Below are positions 18,319-25,630 of a stretch of 32,776 nucleotides of DNA, piece by piece (within the stretch, counting starts at the first letter, position 1; every line of letters starts with the position of its first letter). The notes under the pieces were generated by a model that saw nothing but the letters and a program-made list of their open reading frames with translations, ran no database searches and was not told the origin of the DNA. The translations under genes were made by a program, and so were the position numbers. Origin of the DNA: Candidatus Krumholzibacteriia bacterium (GTDB lineage: Bacteria; Krumholzibacteriota; Krumholzibacteriia; G020349025); the NCBI GenBank assembly GCA_035649275.1, contig DASRJW010000037.1:1-32776 (forward strand), given 5' to 3'.

Positions 18319-21033
18319 TCATAAACCGAGAGCGAACTGCAACGACCAAATCGGTGCTCGCTCGTATCGCGCCCAGGTCGATCTCTCGGGCCCGGTCGTG
18401 TACACCTCGTCCTCGCCGAACAGATTCCTGACCGAGAGCTTGCCTTCCCAACGGGAGAGGAATCCCTGGGTGAGCGCGATCTCGAGCAGATCGCGGGATT
18501 CCTCGTAGACGTCCTCGTCACGTGTGTCACCCACGGCGTCGAGCCGCCGGCCCACTTTGCCGTACAGGACGTTGACGGACGTCCGTGTGCGCGGCTCGGA
18601 GTAGAGCAGCGAAACGTTCACCGACCAGGGGGATTGCCCCTGCATGACCCGTGTCTGCTGCGTGATGACGGGGTTGCCGGAAGGGTCCGTGCGCGAATCG
18701 GTGTACTCGATCTCGGACCAGATCCGGGTGTAGTTGCCGGTGACGGAGAAAGGCGCGAAGGCCGAACCGAAGGATCCGAGCCCCTTGCGCGCCTCGAGCT
18801 CGAACCCGTAGTTCTTGCCTTCGGGTGAATTGAACCAGGTACGAACGAAGCGCTCCGGAGAAGGAATCAGCTGCTCCTCGATGGCATCTTCCAGCTGCTT
18901 GTAGAAGAAGCTGCCCGCCAAGACCTCGCCCACCTGCGGGAAGAACTCCAGCCGCACGTCGTAGTTGTCGATGAGGGCTCGGCGCAGATTGGGATTCCCC
19001 TGCACGTTCTGCTCGTTGTCGAAGTCGTAATAGAGCACGTCCGCCAGCTCCCGGAACTCCGGGCGGTTCACCGAGCGTCCATAGGCCAGTCTGAGATTCG
19101 CTTCTTCCGTGGCGATCCAGGTCAGGTTCACCGAGGGCAGCCAATCGGTGTTCACGACCTTCGCGACCGTGAGATTCGTGCTGCCACTTTCCGGCTTGCT
19201 GCGCACCTCGATGTCCGAGTCTTCAACGCGGACGCCGCCGGCCAAGCGCAGGTTCTGTCCACCGAGAGTCTGGGGGCGGTCGACCATGCCGTAGGCCGCC
19301 CCCAGCTTGTGCTCGCCGTCATACGCGCCCGTGAAGGTGGTGATGGGGATGAACTGGAACTTGCCGGCACCGTAGTGGCTCGGGTCGAAGATCGTCTGGA
19401 TCGGCTGCACGAGATACCCGTAGTTCTCCGGCGCGAGCCGCGACGGGTCGCTCGAATAGGCGTCGATGCCGTAGGTGCGGGTACGCCGATCCAGCAGACC
19501 GCCGGTCTTGAGCTTCGTCCCGCCGAACGGCAGGGTGAAGTCGGCCCCACCGCCCGTGGCTTCCTCGTCCAGGTCGGCCCACGTGCGGTAGTTGTTCTTG
19601 AGGGCGCTTCCCCCGGGCCTCAGCTCGTACTCCACTTCCTTGCGATTCGGCTCCTCCGCCTTGGATCGCGAGTAGTGCACCCGCCACTCCCCCAGCAGTC
19701 CGTGGAGCGACGGGATCTTGTGCTCCCCACCGAACTGCCCGAGGTAGAAGCTGCGCTGGTCCCATTCCGTGGTCTGTTTGTTCTGGAACTCACCGCTCGC
19801 GGGCAGGCCCGAGGAAAGGTTGATCTTTTCCTCGGCGGACTGATTGAAGTTGTTCTTGAAACTGAACTTGTGCAGGCCGCGCAGCTTGTAGTTGAGGTTG
19901 AGGAGTCCACCCCAGAGGACGAACCGCTGATAGCGTGTGCCCTCGAACGAGAAGAGTGGCACTCCCTGGTAGCTGGGACGCTGCTCGAAGTTGCTGGTCA
20001 GATAGCCGTTGCGGTAGGAGATGGCGCCGACGTAGCCCACCTCGTCGCTGCCCAAAGCGAAGCGATCGCCGTACGAAGCGTTGACGACCGAGTTGACCGG
20101 CGCCTTGCCGTCCGTCAGCGCCCAGTCGTTGGGGAGAACGCTGGCGAGCGCGTTGCCCTGCACAGGCGGTTCAGGCAACGCCCGGCTGCCGTCGTCGATC
20201 CCGAGCCAGTCATGACCGCCGCCGGCGGAATACCGCTTCGGCCGCGTGGTCGTATCGACGTCCCACCCCAGCCCTGCCTGAACCCGACCGGTCCGCTGGG
20301 TGGGGAAATCGAGGGTGTTGACCTGCACGAGACCGCCGCTGAAGTCCCCCGGCAGGTCGGGGGTGGCGGTTTTGACCACCACGGTGTTCTCGAGTAGGTT
20401 AGCCGGCACGAGATCGAAGGAGAAGCTCTTGCGGTCGACGTCGGTGTCGGTGCTGGTGACGCTGACGCCGTCGAGCGACGTGCTGTTGTAGCGATCCGTC
20501 ACCCCACGCACGAAGACGAACTTGTTGTCGACGATGGAGACGCCGGTGACGCGCTTGAGCGCGTCCCCGGAGGTGGCGTCGGGCGAACGCTTGATCTGCT
20601 CGGCGCTCACGGCATCGCCGATGGTGGCCGCCTTCTGCCGTTCCGAGAGCACCGCGGCTTCGGTGGAAAGGACGCGCTGGGCCGAGACCACGACTTCTTC
20701 CTTCGCCTCTTCGACCTCCTCGCCCAGCGACACGTCGTACTGCACCGTTTCCCCGGCCTTGACGATCACGCCTTCGATGACCTTGGAGGTATAGCCGATG
20801 TAGGAGACGCGAAGCTGGTACGTCCCGGCCGGGACGTTGCGGATCGTGTACTTCCCTTCGACGTCGACGACGGCGCCCAGCGTCGTGCCCACCAGCAGCA
20901 CGTTGGCGCCGATCAGTTCCTCGCCACTTTTCTGGTCGTGGACTTTCCCAGTCACCGTTCCCGTCTGCGCGAACGCGCGGCCTGGGAAGGGCAGCAGGAT
21001 GGCGATCAGGGCGACCATGGCATACCTGCTCAT
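18319..21033 (-). CDS. TonB-dependent outer-membrane receptor with carboxypeptidase-like regulatory domain
   Basis: The 904-residue protein starts at ATG 21033 (a GTG at 21045 is less likely because GAGGG touches it). It has a signal peptide ending AFAQ (about residue 23), a carboxypeptidase-D-regulatory-like Ig domain (about 25-103; GTVTGKVHDQKSGEELIGANV...VPAGTYQLRVSYIGY), a TonB-box-like stretch EEVVVSAQR (112-120), the plug (about 140-235; SGDALKRVTGVSIVDNKFVFVRGVTDRYN) and a long beta-barrel ending IWSLQFALGL. It imports a large or scarce solute through the outer membrane using proton-motive energy from ExbB-ExbD-TonB, encoded just upstream. It lies between the TonB/PstS-like/TPR operon and the beta-helix protein. 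Two tandem copies of a PhoB-like box stand in its upstream region, pointing to phosphate control; the substrate is inferred only. Confidence 0.93.
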   Translation of the reverse strand: MSRYAMVALIAILLPFPGRAFAQTGTVTGKVHDQKSGEELIGANVLLVGTTLGAVVDVEGKYTIRNVPAGTYQLRVSYIGYTSKVIEGVIVKAGETVQYDVSLGEEVEEAKEEVVVSAQRVLSTEAAVLSERQKAATIGDAVSAEQIKRSPDATSGDALKRVTGVSIVDNKFVFVRGVTDRYNSTSLDGVSVTSTDTDVDRKSFSFDLVPANLLENTVVVKTATPDLPGDFSGGLVQVNTLDFPTQRTGRVQAGLGWDVDTTTRPKRYSAGGGHDWLGIDDGSRALPEPPVQGNALASVLPNDWALTDGKAPVNSVVNASYGDRFALGSDEVGYVGAISYRNGYLTSNFEQRPSYQGVPLFSFEGTRYQRFVLWGGLLNLNYKLRGLHKFSFKNNFNQSAEEKINLSSGLPASGEFQNKQTTEWDQRSFYLGQFGGEHKIPSLHGLLGEWRVHYSRSKAEEPNRKEVEYELRPGGSALKNNYRTWADLDEEATGGGADFTLPFGGTKLKTGGLLDRRTRTYGIDAYSSDPSRLAPENYGYLVQPIQTIFDPSHYGAGKFQFIPITTFTGAYDGEHKLGAAYGMVDRPQTLGGQNLRLAGGVRVEDSDIEVRSKPESGSTNLTVAKVVNTDWLPSVNLTWIATEEANLRLAYGRSVNRPEFRELADVLYYDFDNEQNVQGNPNLRRALIDNYDVRLEFFPQVGEVLAGSFFYKQLEDAIEEQLIPSPERFVRTWFNSPEGKNYGFELEARKGLGSFGSAFAPFSVTGNYTRIWSEIEYTDSRTDPSGNPVITQQTRVMQGQSPWSVNVSLLYSEPRTRTSVNVLYGKVGRRLDAVGDTRDEDVYEESRDLLEIALTQGFLSRWEGKLSVRNLFGEDEVYTTGPERSTWARYERAPIWSLQFALGL

Positions 21034-21050
21034 GAGGGGCGCCACCCCTC
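21034..21050 (-). promoter_or_regulatory. Hairpin trapping the receptor ribosome site
   Basis: Read on the minus strand, GAGGGG, the only Shine-Dalgarno candidate, pairs perfectly with CCCCTC that abuts the ATG at 21033; the loop is five bases. The hairpin would hide the ribosome site, so translation may be weak or regulated. Seen in sequence; effect inferred. Confidence 0.4.
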
Positions 21051-21100
21051 GTCATGACGTGCCGATTCCAGGATCATTTCGCCGCAGGTCCATTTTCGGA

Positions 21101-21220
21101 CATCACGGATTAACATGGCGTTAAATTCCCCTCATATGTTCGCCAGTAACGAATCCTTGGATCACACGGATGAACATGGCGTTAGATTCCCCTCATGCGT
21201 TCGTCGGGTACGGTCCTTGG
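21101..21220 (-). repeat. Two ~60-bp tandem copies upstream of the TonB receptor, each carrying a PhoB-like box
   Basis: Segments 21101-21160 and 21162-21220 are direct copies, roughly 75-80% alike (shared blocks include CATGGCGTTA, TTCCCCTCAT and CCTTGGATC), with a period of 60-61. On the minus strand each contains two adjacent 11-mers: copy one (21114-21124 then 21103-21113) reads TTAACGCCATG then TTAATCCGTGA; copy two (21175-21185 then 21164-21174) reads CTAACGCCATG then TTCATCCGTGT. Direct repeats with an 11-base period are the classic PhoB/OmpR-type operator design. They lie 70 to 150 bases upstream of the receptor start, in the correct orientation to act on it. Confidence 0.6.
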
Positions 21221-21297
21221 ATCGCGCACAGACGTGCAAGATCCCGCAGGAACCACCGGAAAATTTGACCAGGGGCGGCACGACAGAGGCAGCACGA

Positions 21298-22683
21298 TCA
21301 GTTGTACTGGGCCAGCAGGTCCAACCCCTTTTTCGCGAGCTTGTTGTCGGGGTGCTGCTGGAGTACGACCTCGTAGTCGCGCTTCGCCTCTGCCTTGCGG
21401 TTGAGGGACACGAGCGCCTGTGCCCGGTACAGGCGCATCTCGACGTCGGATGGATCCAGGTCGAGCACGCGGTCGAGGTTGGGGACGGCTTGAGCCCAGT
21501 CCTTGTCCAGGAGGTCACCGACACTCAGATAACGGTAGGCCTGCAACAGCTCCTGCCGGTATTCCGTTTCCTGTCCGCTCGCCAGCCGAATCACCGCGCC
21601 GTAGGTGCGCCGCGCGGCACGCGTCGAATCCTGCAACACGTAGTTGGTGGCGAGAGAGTACTGAGCTGCGACGAACTCCGGACGCAGGAGCACCGCACGC
21701 CGCAGGGCCAGGCGGCTGGCTTCGTAGTCCTTGAGCTGCTGCCGGCACAGGGCGACATTCACCAGCGCACTGACCGAAGTCGAGTCCTGGGCGAGCTTGC
21801 GTTCGTAGCACTGCGCCGCCTGGGGCCAGCGTTTGAGGCGCATGAACGCCGATGCCGGCTCGGCCCAGTCCACGGACGAGGACGGTTCCTGCAGCGTACG
21901 CTCGAACCACGTCGCCGCCTGCGCATCGTCCTTCATGGCCAGGTGGCAGCGCCCCACCGCCACCGCGTCGGCTCCCTGCAGGGGCTGCACGGCATCGGCC
22001 TTCTGGTAGTACTCCAGGGCACGCGCGCACTGATCCGTGCCCGCGAGACCGCGGGCGGTCGCCAGGAGGGCCGGGGTCCAGTCGGCGCGGGTGCGCAGCA
22101 CTTCGGCGCCCGCCGCGGCGAGCGCCGCGAGCTGGCTGGTGCCGGCGAGATCGTCGAGGTACTGGCTCACGACCTCGCTGTCCTCCGGGTGCCGCTGCAC
22201 GTAGCCCGCGAGCGCTTTGGCCGACGCTCCCGGTTGCTTGGCCATGTGGTAGAGCTTGCCGAGCTGCAGCGCCGCCACGTCGTTCGCAGGATCCTGCCGT
22301 AGCACTTGTTGATAGTGCCGTCCCGCCTCCGCCCACCGGCGGTTGCGCTGGTCGATCTCCGCCAGACGCAGACGGGGCTCCACTTGCAACGAGTCCAATT
22401 GCAGCGAGCGTCGCAGCTGCTCCACACCCATCGCCTCGGCGCCCTGCTTGAGGTAGGCGTCGGCCAGGGCGGTGTAGACAGCCGGTTCCTCGGGTGCCGC
22501 CTCGCGAGCGAGCGTTAGGGTGCGGATGGCCTCGGAGAGGTCACCCCCTACGATTTGCGCTCGCCCCTTCTCGAGCAGTGCCTGACTCGAAGGGGTCTCG
22601 TCGCCGGCGCCGCGGCCCCAAACGGGAACGGCGATCACTGTGCAACAGAATATGGCGAGGGCAAGTGCGGGAAGGGACCTCAT
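21298..22683 (-). CDS. Exported tetratricopeptide-repeat protein of the TonB/PstS cluster
   Basis: ATG 22683 has GGAGAG about six bases upstream. The 461-residue product has a signal peptide (RSLPALALAIFCCTVIAVPVWG) and then is built almost entirely of TPR helices. Recognisable units include GGDLSEAIRTLTLAREAAPEEPAVYTALADAYLKQG, NRRWAEAGRHYQQVLRQDP, LDKDWAQAVPNLDRVLDLDPSDVEMRLYRAQALVSLNRKAEAKRDYEVVLQQHPDN. It starts 13 bases after the stop of the PstS-like lipoprotein, so it is the last gene of the exbB operon. In several FCB phyla a TPR protein follows the same exbB-exbD-tonB-PstS-like order. It probably acts as a periplasmic scaffold for the TonB motor or the binding protein. The exact partner is not shown. 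Confidence 0.9.
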   Translation of the reverse strand: MRSLPALALAIFCCTVIAVPVWGRGAGDETPSSQALLEKGRAQIVGGDLSEAIRTLTLAREAAPEEPAVYTALADAYLKQGAEAMGVEQLRRSLQLDSLQVEPRLRLAEIDQRNRRWAEAGRHYQQVLRQDPANDVAALQLGKLYHMAKQPGASAKALAGYVQRHPEDSEVVSQYLDDLAGTSQLAALAAAGAEVLRTRADWTPALLATARGLAGTDQCARALEYYQKADAVQPLQGADAVAVGRCHLAMKDDAQAATWFERTLQEPSSSVDWAEPASAFMRLKRWPQAAQCYERKLAQDSTSVSALVNVALCRQQLKDYEASRLALRRAVLLRPEFVAAQYSLATNYVLQDSTRAARRTYGAVIRLASGQETEYRQELLQAYRYLSVGDLLDKDWAQAVPNLDRVLDLDPSDVEMRLYRAQALVSLNRKAEAKRDYEVVLQQHPDNKLAKKGLDLLAQYN

Positions 22684-22696
22684 GATGTCTCTCCTC

Positions 22697-23650
22697 TCAC
22701 TTCAGGTGCACGAGTCGCACCGGCATGGTGGCCGGCACGAGCCCGGCATCCAGAACCTGCTTCTGCCCAGGAGCACTGGCGAGGAATGCAGAGAATCCGG
22801 CAGCCAGGGACGATCGCTTGTTGAATAGGACGGTGATGGGGTAGTGGAATGGGTACAGCCCACCGTGCACGTTGGCTTGGTGCAGAGCGTGAACGACGGG
22901 ATGCCCACTGGCGTCGAGGTCGGCAATCGCCAAACAGCGGACCGAACCGGCCGCGGCGGGGGCGACACCGTTCGCCCAACCCGGCTCGCCCGTCGCGGCA
23001 GCTGCCTGGATGCCCGCAGCACGAGCTCTCCACGCGGCGACCGAGACGACTCCCAGCGCACCGGGCGAAGTGGCGACGGTCCGGAGCACCTCGCCCTGCG
23101 TGGCCTCGATCCGCGTCGGTTGCGGCACATCGAGACCGGGAAAGAACCGCGTTGCGAGCAGCTGCCAGGCGCCTGATTCGCGGTCGGTCAGCACCACGGT
23201 GATGGGGCCCGAGAGCCCCGCGGCCGGAAGGGCGCTCCAATCCCGCGTGCGGCCCGCGAGAAGGTCGCCGACTTGCTGCGTCGATACGCTCTCTAGATCG
23301 TTCGCCTTGTTGACGAGGAACGCGAGTGCATCCTCACCGATGTCGACGCGTTCGAGCTCCAGCGACGCGAGCGCAGCCTCTTCTTGCGCGTCCGGGGAGC
23401 GATCGACGACGACGAGAGCAGCGCTGCCAACGACGACGGCGGCGAAGGCCCGACGGGTCGAGACGGGTCGCACCGTCACCGCCGCCCGCGTGTACAGGCT
23501 GTTGAACAGCTCTGCTTGCCGGGCGAGAAGCGGCGCGTGCGCTTCCGAGACCGCGACCTCCAGCTGTCCCTGGGTCGGAGTTTCCCGCGCCTCCGGGTGG
23601 CACCCTGCCACGCCGTGCAGGGCGACGACCGCGGCGAGCCACGGACCCAT
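22697..23650 (-). CDS. PstS-like phosphate-binding lipoprotein
   Basis: ATG 23650 is preferred over the in-frame ATG 23674 and GTG 23677: GAGGG lies seven bases before it, and it directly opens a short lipoprotein signal, MGPWLAAVVALHGVAGC (acylated C17). The 317-residue protein is a type-2 periplasmic binding protein of the PstS-like branch. It has QLEVAVSEAHAPLLARQAELFNSLY, then VDIGEDALAFLVNKAN, LLAGRTRDWSALPAAGLSGPITVVLTDRESGAWQL, SPGALGVVSVAAW and a tail typical of PBP-like domains (KRSSLAAGFSAFLASAPGQKQVLDAGLVPA). PstS-type proteins bind phosphate. Here no pstC/pstA/pstB follows. Instead it sits inside a TonB operon, so it may hand phosphate from the receptor side or sense it. Ligand inferred from family. 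Confidence 0.8.
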   Translation of the reverse strand: MGPWLAAVVALHGVAGCHPEARETPTQGQLEVAVSEAHAPLLARQAELFNSLYTRAAVTVRPVSTRRAFAAVVVGSAALVVVDRSPDAQEEAALASLELERVDIGEDALAFLVNKANDLESVSTQQVGDLLAGRTRDWSALPAAGLSGPITVVLTDRESGAWQLLATRFFPGLDVPQPTRIEATQGEVLRTVATSPGALGVVSVAAWRARAAGIQAAAATGEPGWANGVAPAAAGSVRCLAIADLDASGHPVVHALHQANVHGGLYPFHYPITVLFNKRSSLAAGFSAFLASAPGQKQVLDAGLVPATMPVRLVHLK

Positions 23651-23660
23651 GCTTCTGCCC

Positions 23661-23882
23661 TCAAGAATCGGCATCACGCTCCCACGACCTCGGTCGGCGC
23701 CGTCGCGACTTCAGGCGCGTCACGAAATAGCGATTGATACCCAGGAGCACGAGGACGGCGCCGAAAGCCGAGTCCAGCGTTCTCGAAGCACCGGATTGCC
23801 ACAGACCCGTCAACAGCACGCCGCCGGCAGCGGCGCAGAGGAGCGCCACTCCGTACCCGACGTAGCGCGAGCTCCTCGACAC
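23661..23882 (-). CDS. Small two-helix membrane protein between tonB and the PstS-like gene
   Basis: About 73 residues with two hydrophobic segments (YGVALLCAAAGGVLLTGLW and LDSAFGAVLVLLGINRYFV) and a very basic C-terminus (RLKSRRRRPRSW), so both ends of the C-terminal tail should face the cytoplasm. It starts at GTG 23882, just after the tonB stop, or at ATG 23933, which would overlap tonB by 40 bases. Its stop is 10 bases before the PstS-like start. It fills the otherwise empty gap in a tightly packed operon, which supports it being real. I do not recognise the family. A small accessory subunit of the ExbB/ExbD/TonB complex is a reasonable guess. Confidence 0.55.
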   Translation of the reverse strand: MSRSSRYVGYGVALLCAAAGGVLLTGLWQSGASRTLDSAFGAVLVLLGINRYFVTRLKSRRRRPRSWERDADS

Positions 23883-23893
23883 CTCGATCGCGT

Positions 23894-24622
23894 TCAGCCC
23901 TCGAGGTGAAACGTGAACTTGACGGGAAACCATACGGCCACCGCTCCGGTGTTCATGAGCGCCGGTGTGAAAACCCATTGTTTGGCGGCGTCGATCACCG
24001 CTTGGTTGAACGCCTCGGAAGGCGTCTTGAGGATGACGACGTCCTTGACCTTGCCCTCTTTGTCGATCCACAGCTTGGCGAAGACCGAGCCTTCGATCCC
24101 GGACTGCTTCGCGGCGTCGGGATAGGCCGGCTCGACACGCGTCACGACCTGCGGCTCCTTTTCGATAGGCACGAAATCCGGCGGGGGTTCCTCCACCTGG
24201 ATGTTGCCGACGTCCAGGTCTTGCTCGACCTCGGTACCCGTTCCAACGCCTGTGTCCACCACCGGCGCCGCCAGTTCCTCTTGCGTCGGAAACATCTGCT
24301 CCGGAGGGGCTTCCTCGTCGGCCACCGGCACCGGGACTCCGATGGTCGGTTTGACCTGCGCCGTGGGCAACGACACCGCCACCGCCGCTGGAGCATTGGC
24401 ACTGGAGATGGAGGGCGGCGGTCCGAGCTCGCTGTACTTCATGACGCGGACGGTGCGCGTGGGCGGCTCCTCGCCCCCGAAGCGCCCCGCAGCCCACCAA
24501 CCGCCGACGAGCAGGAAGTGCAGCAAACCGGCGGCAGCGAGAGCCCAAGCCATGTAACGATGCGCGACCAGCTTGAGCTCGCGCGCACCGTAGGCACTGC
24601 CGGTGATGAAGTCGATACTCAT
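23894..24622 (-). CDS. tonB: TonB energy transducer
   Basis: The 242-residue protein has the TonB layout: a short cytoplasmic N-terminus, one membrane helix (about 24-46; MAWALAAAGLLHFLLVGGWWAAG), a proline/glutamate-rich periplasmic spacer (about 50-155), and a TonB C-terminal domain (about 160-242; RVEPAYPDAAKQSGIEGSVFAKLWIDKEGKVKDVVILK...FNQAVIDAAKQWVFTPA). It transmits proton-motive energy from ExbB/ExbD to the outer-membrane receptor, plausibly the one encoded in this locus. It follows the first exbD-like gene in order of position (24645-25145) by 22 bases. The N-terminal motif AHRYMAWAL... has no His-x-x-x-Ser pattern I can be sure of. The ribosome site is weak. Confidence 0.93.
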   Translation of the reverse strand: MSIDFITGSAYGARELKLVAHRYMAWALAAAGLLHFLLVGGWWAAGRFGGEEPPTRTVRVMKYSELGPPPSISSANAPAAVAVSLPTAQVKPTIGVPVPVADEEAPPEQMFPTQEELAAPVVDTGVGTGTEVEQDLDVGNIQVEEPPPDFVPIEKEPQVVTRVEPAYPDAAKQSGIEGSVFAKLWIDKEGKVKDVVILKTPSEAFNQAVIDAAKQWVFTPALMNTGAVAVWFPVKFTFHLEG

Positions 24623-24644
24623 CGTCGTGCACCACTTTCCCCGC

Positions 24645-25145
24645 TCACGGACTCGCCGTGCCCTCGATCAGTTGCCGATCGAAATCCCTGAAGGGAGCCA
24701 GGCTGAAGCGGGTGATGCTGGCCAGGTTCAGTTCGTCCATGACATCGACCATCGATTTGTACGTGCTCGCGCGGTCCACCTTCACCAAGCAAATCAGTTT
24801 GGGATTCGCCGCCAAGCTCTGCACCAGCATCGGCCGCAGCTTCGGGAACTCGATGACCTGGGGCGGCTCGACGCCGAAATTCCAGTACAGCTGGTCCCCT
24901 TTGGCGACTCGCAGAGTCAGTAGATTCGATTCCGCCACCTCTACCGGCGTCTCGTCGCCGGGCATGTTGATCTCCATGGTCTGTGGCCGATTGAAGACCG
25001 TCGTCAACATGAAGAAGGTGATGAGAAGCATCACGACATCGACCATCGGTGTCATGTCGATGCGCACGTTGAGCCGCCGCCGGCCCTTGTGCAGCTTCTT
25101 GCCGTGCCGCGCCTGGCGCGGTGCACCGACATCGCTTCCCGCCAT
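24645..25145 (-). CDS. exbD: ExbD-type biopolymer transporter subunit (second copy)
   Basis: This 166-residue protein carries the ExbD signature after a basic N-terminus: RRLNVRIDMTPMVDVVMLLITFFMLTTVF, with the proton-pathway aspartate in PMVDVVM. The periplasmic domain (about 60-166) follows with VDRASTYKSMVDVMDELNLASI, the usual 'D-x-x-x-x-Y-x-x-x-v-x-v-m-d' ExbD block. It assembles with ExbB and TonB in the inner membrane. It is the second of two adjacent exbD genes (the other is 9 bases upstream). Its periplasmic sequence contains a distinctive insert (KGDQLYWNFGVEPPQVIEF), different from its sister, suggesting the two form a heterodimer rather than being simple duplicates. Confidence 0.92.
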   Translation of the reverse strand: MAGSDVGAPRQARHGKKLHKGRRRLNVRIDMTPMVDVVMLLITFFMLTTVFNRPQTMEINMPGDETPVEVAESNLLTLRVAKGDQLYWNFGVEPPQVIEFPKLRPMLVQSLAANPKLICLVKVDRASTYKSMVDVMDELNLASITRFSLAPFRDFDRQLIEGTASP

Positions 25146-25154
25146 CGACCCTCC

Positions 25155-25622
25155 TCAGCCTTGCTCGAGCTCGGTGACCAGGTTGAAGCGCGTAATCTTC
25201 ACTTTCTGCAACACATCCATCACGTCCTGGATGGGACCGTAGGGTGCGCCCTTGTCGCCCTTGAGAACCGTGCGCAATTTCGGATTGAGGCTGCGGGCGC
25301 GCATCAACAAGGTCGCGAGTTGTTCGGAGGTCTCGATGCGCACGCCGCCACTCAGCTGGTGCTCGGTGCCGAACAGCTCACCGCGCAGGCGCTGGGAGTC
25401 GACGTTGAGATACACGCGCTCATCCTTGCTCACGGTGATGGTGAGGACGTCGGACTCGGGAAGCTTGATGACCGAGTTCGACACGGGCAGCACGATCTCG
25501 GCCTCGGCAGGTGGCTTGAAATGCGTCGTCAACATGAAAAAGGTGAGTAACAACATGACCACGTCGACCATCGGAGTCATGTCGATGAAGATGCTGATCC
25601 GACCCTTCCGCTTCCGCACCAC
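25155..25622 (-). CDS. exbD: ExbD-type biopolymer transporter subunit (first copy)
   Basis: This 155-residue ExbD-family protein reads GRISIFIDMTPMVDVVMLLLTFFMLTTHF near the N-terminus, with the conserved membrane aspartate, and closes with GDKGAPYGPIQDVMDVLQKVKITRFNLVTE, the typical periplasmic ExbD end. Two GTG codons (25622 and 25619) are possible starts behind GGAGG at 25624-25628; the second has better spacing but the difference is one residue. The gene lies 8 bases after exbB. Compared with its sister it lacks the extended N-terminus and has a different sensor region. Paired exbD genes are frequent in FCB-type TonB operons. Confidence 0.92.
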   Translation of the reverse strand: MVRKRKGRISIFIDMTPMVDVVMLLLTFFMLTTHFKPPAEAEIVLPVSNSVIKLPESDVLTITVSKDERVYLNVDSQRLRGELFGTEHQLSGGVRIETSEQLATLLMRARSLNPKLRTVLKGDKGAPYGPIQDVMDVLQKVKITRFNLVTELEQG

Positions 25623-25630
25623 CCCTCCAA

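Noticed and set aside
23894-24635. Upstream part of a long minus-strand frame in the tonB region, continuous with the two-helix membrane protein
   Set aside because: It overlaps tonB in another frame and is Arg/Gly-rich nonsense; only the 3' part (23661-23882) has protein character.
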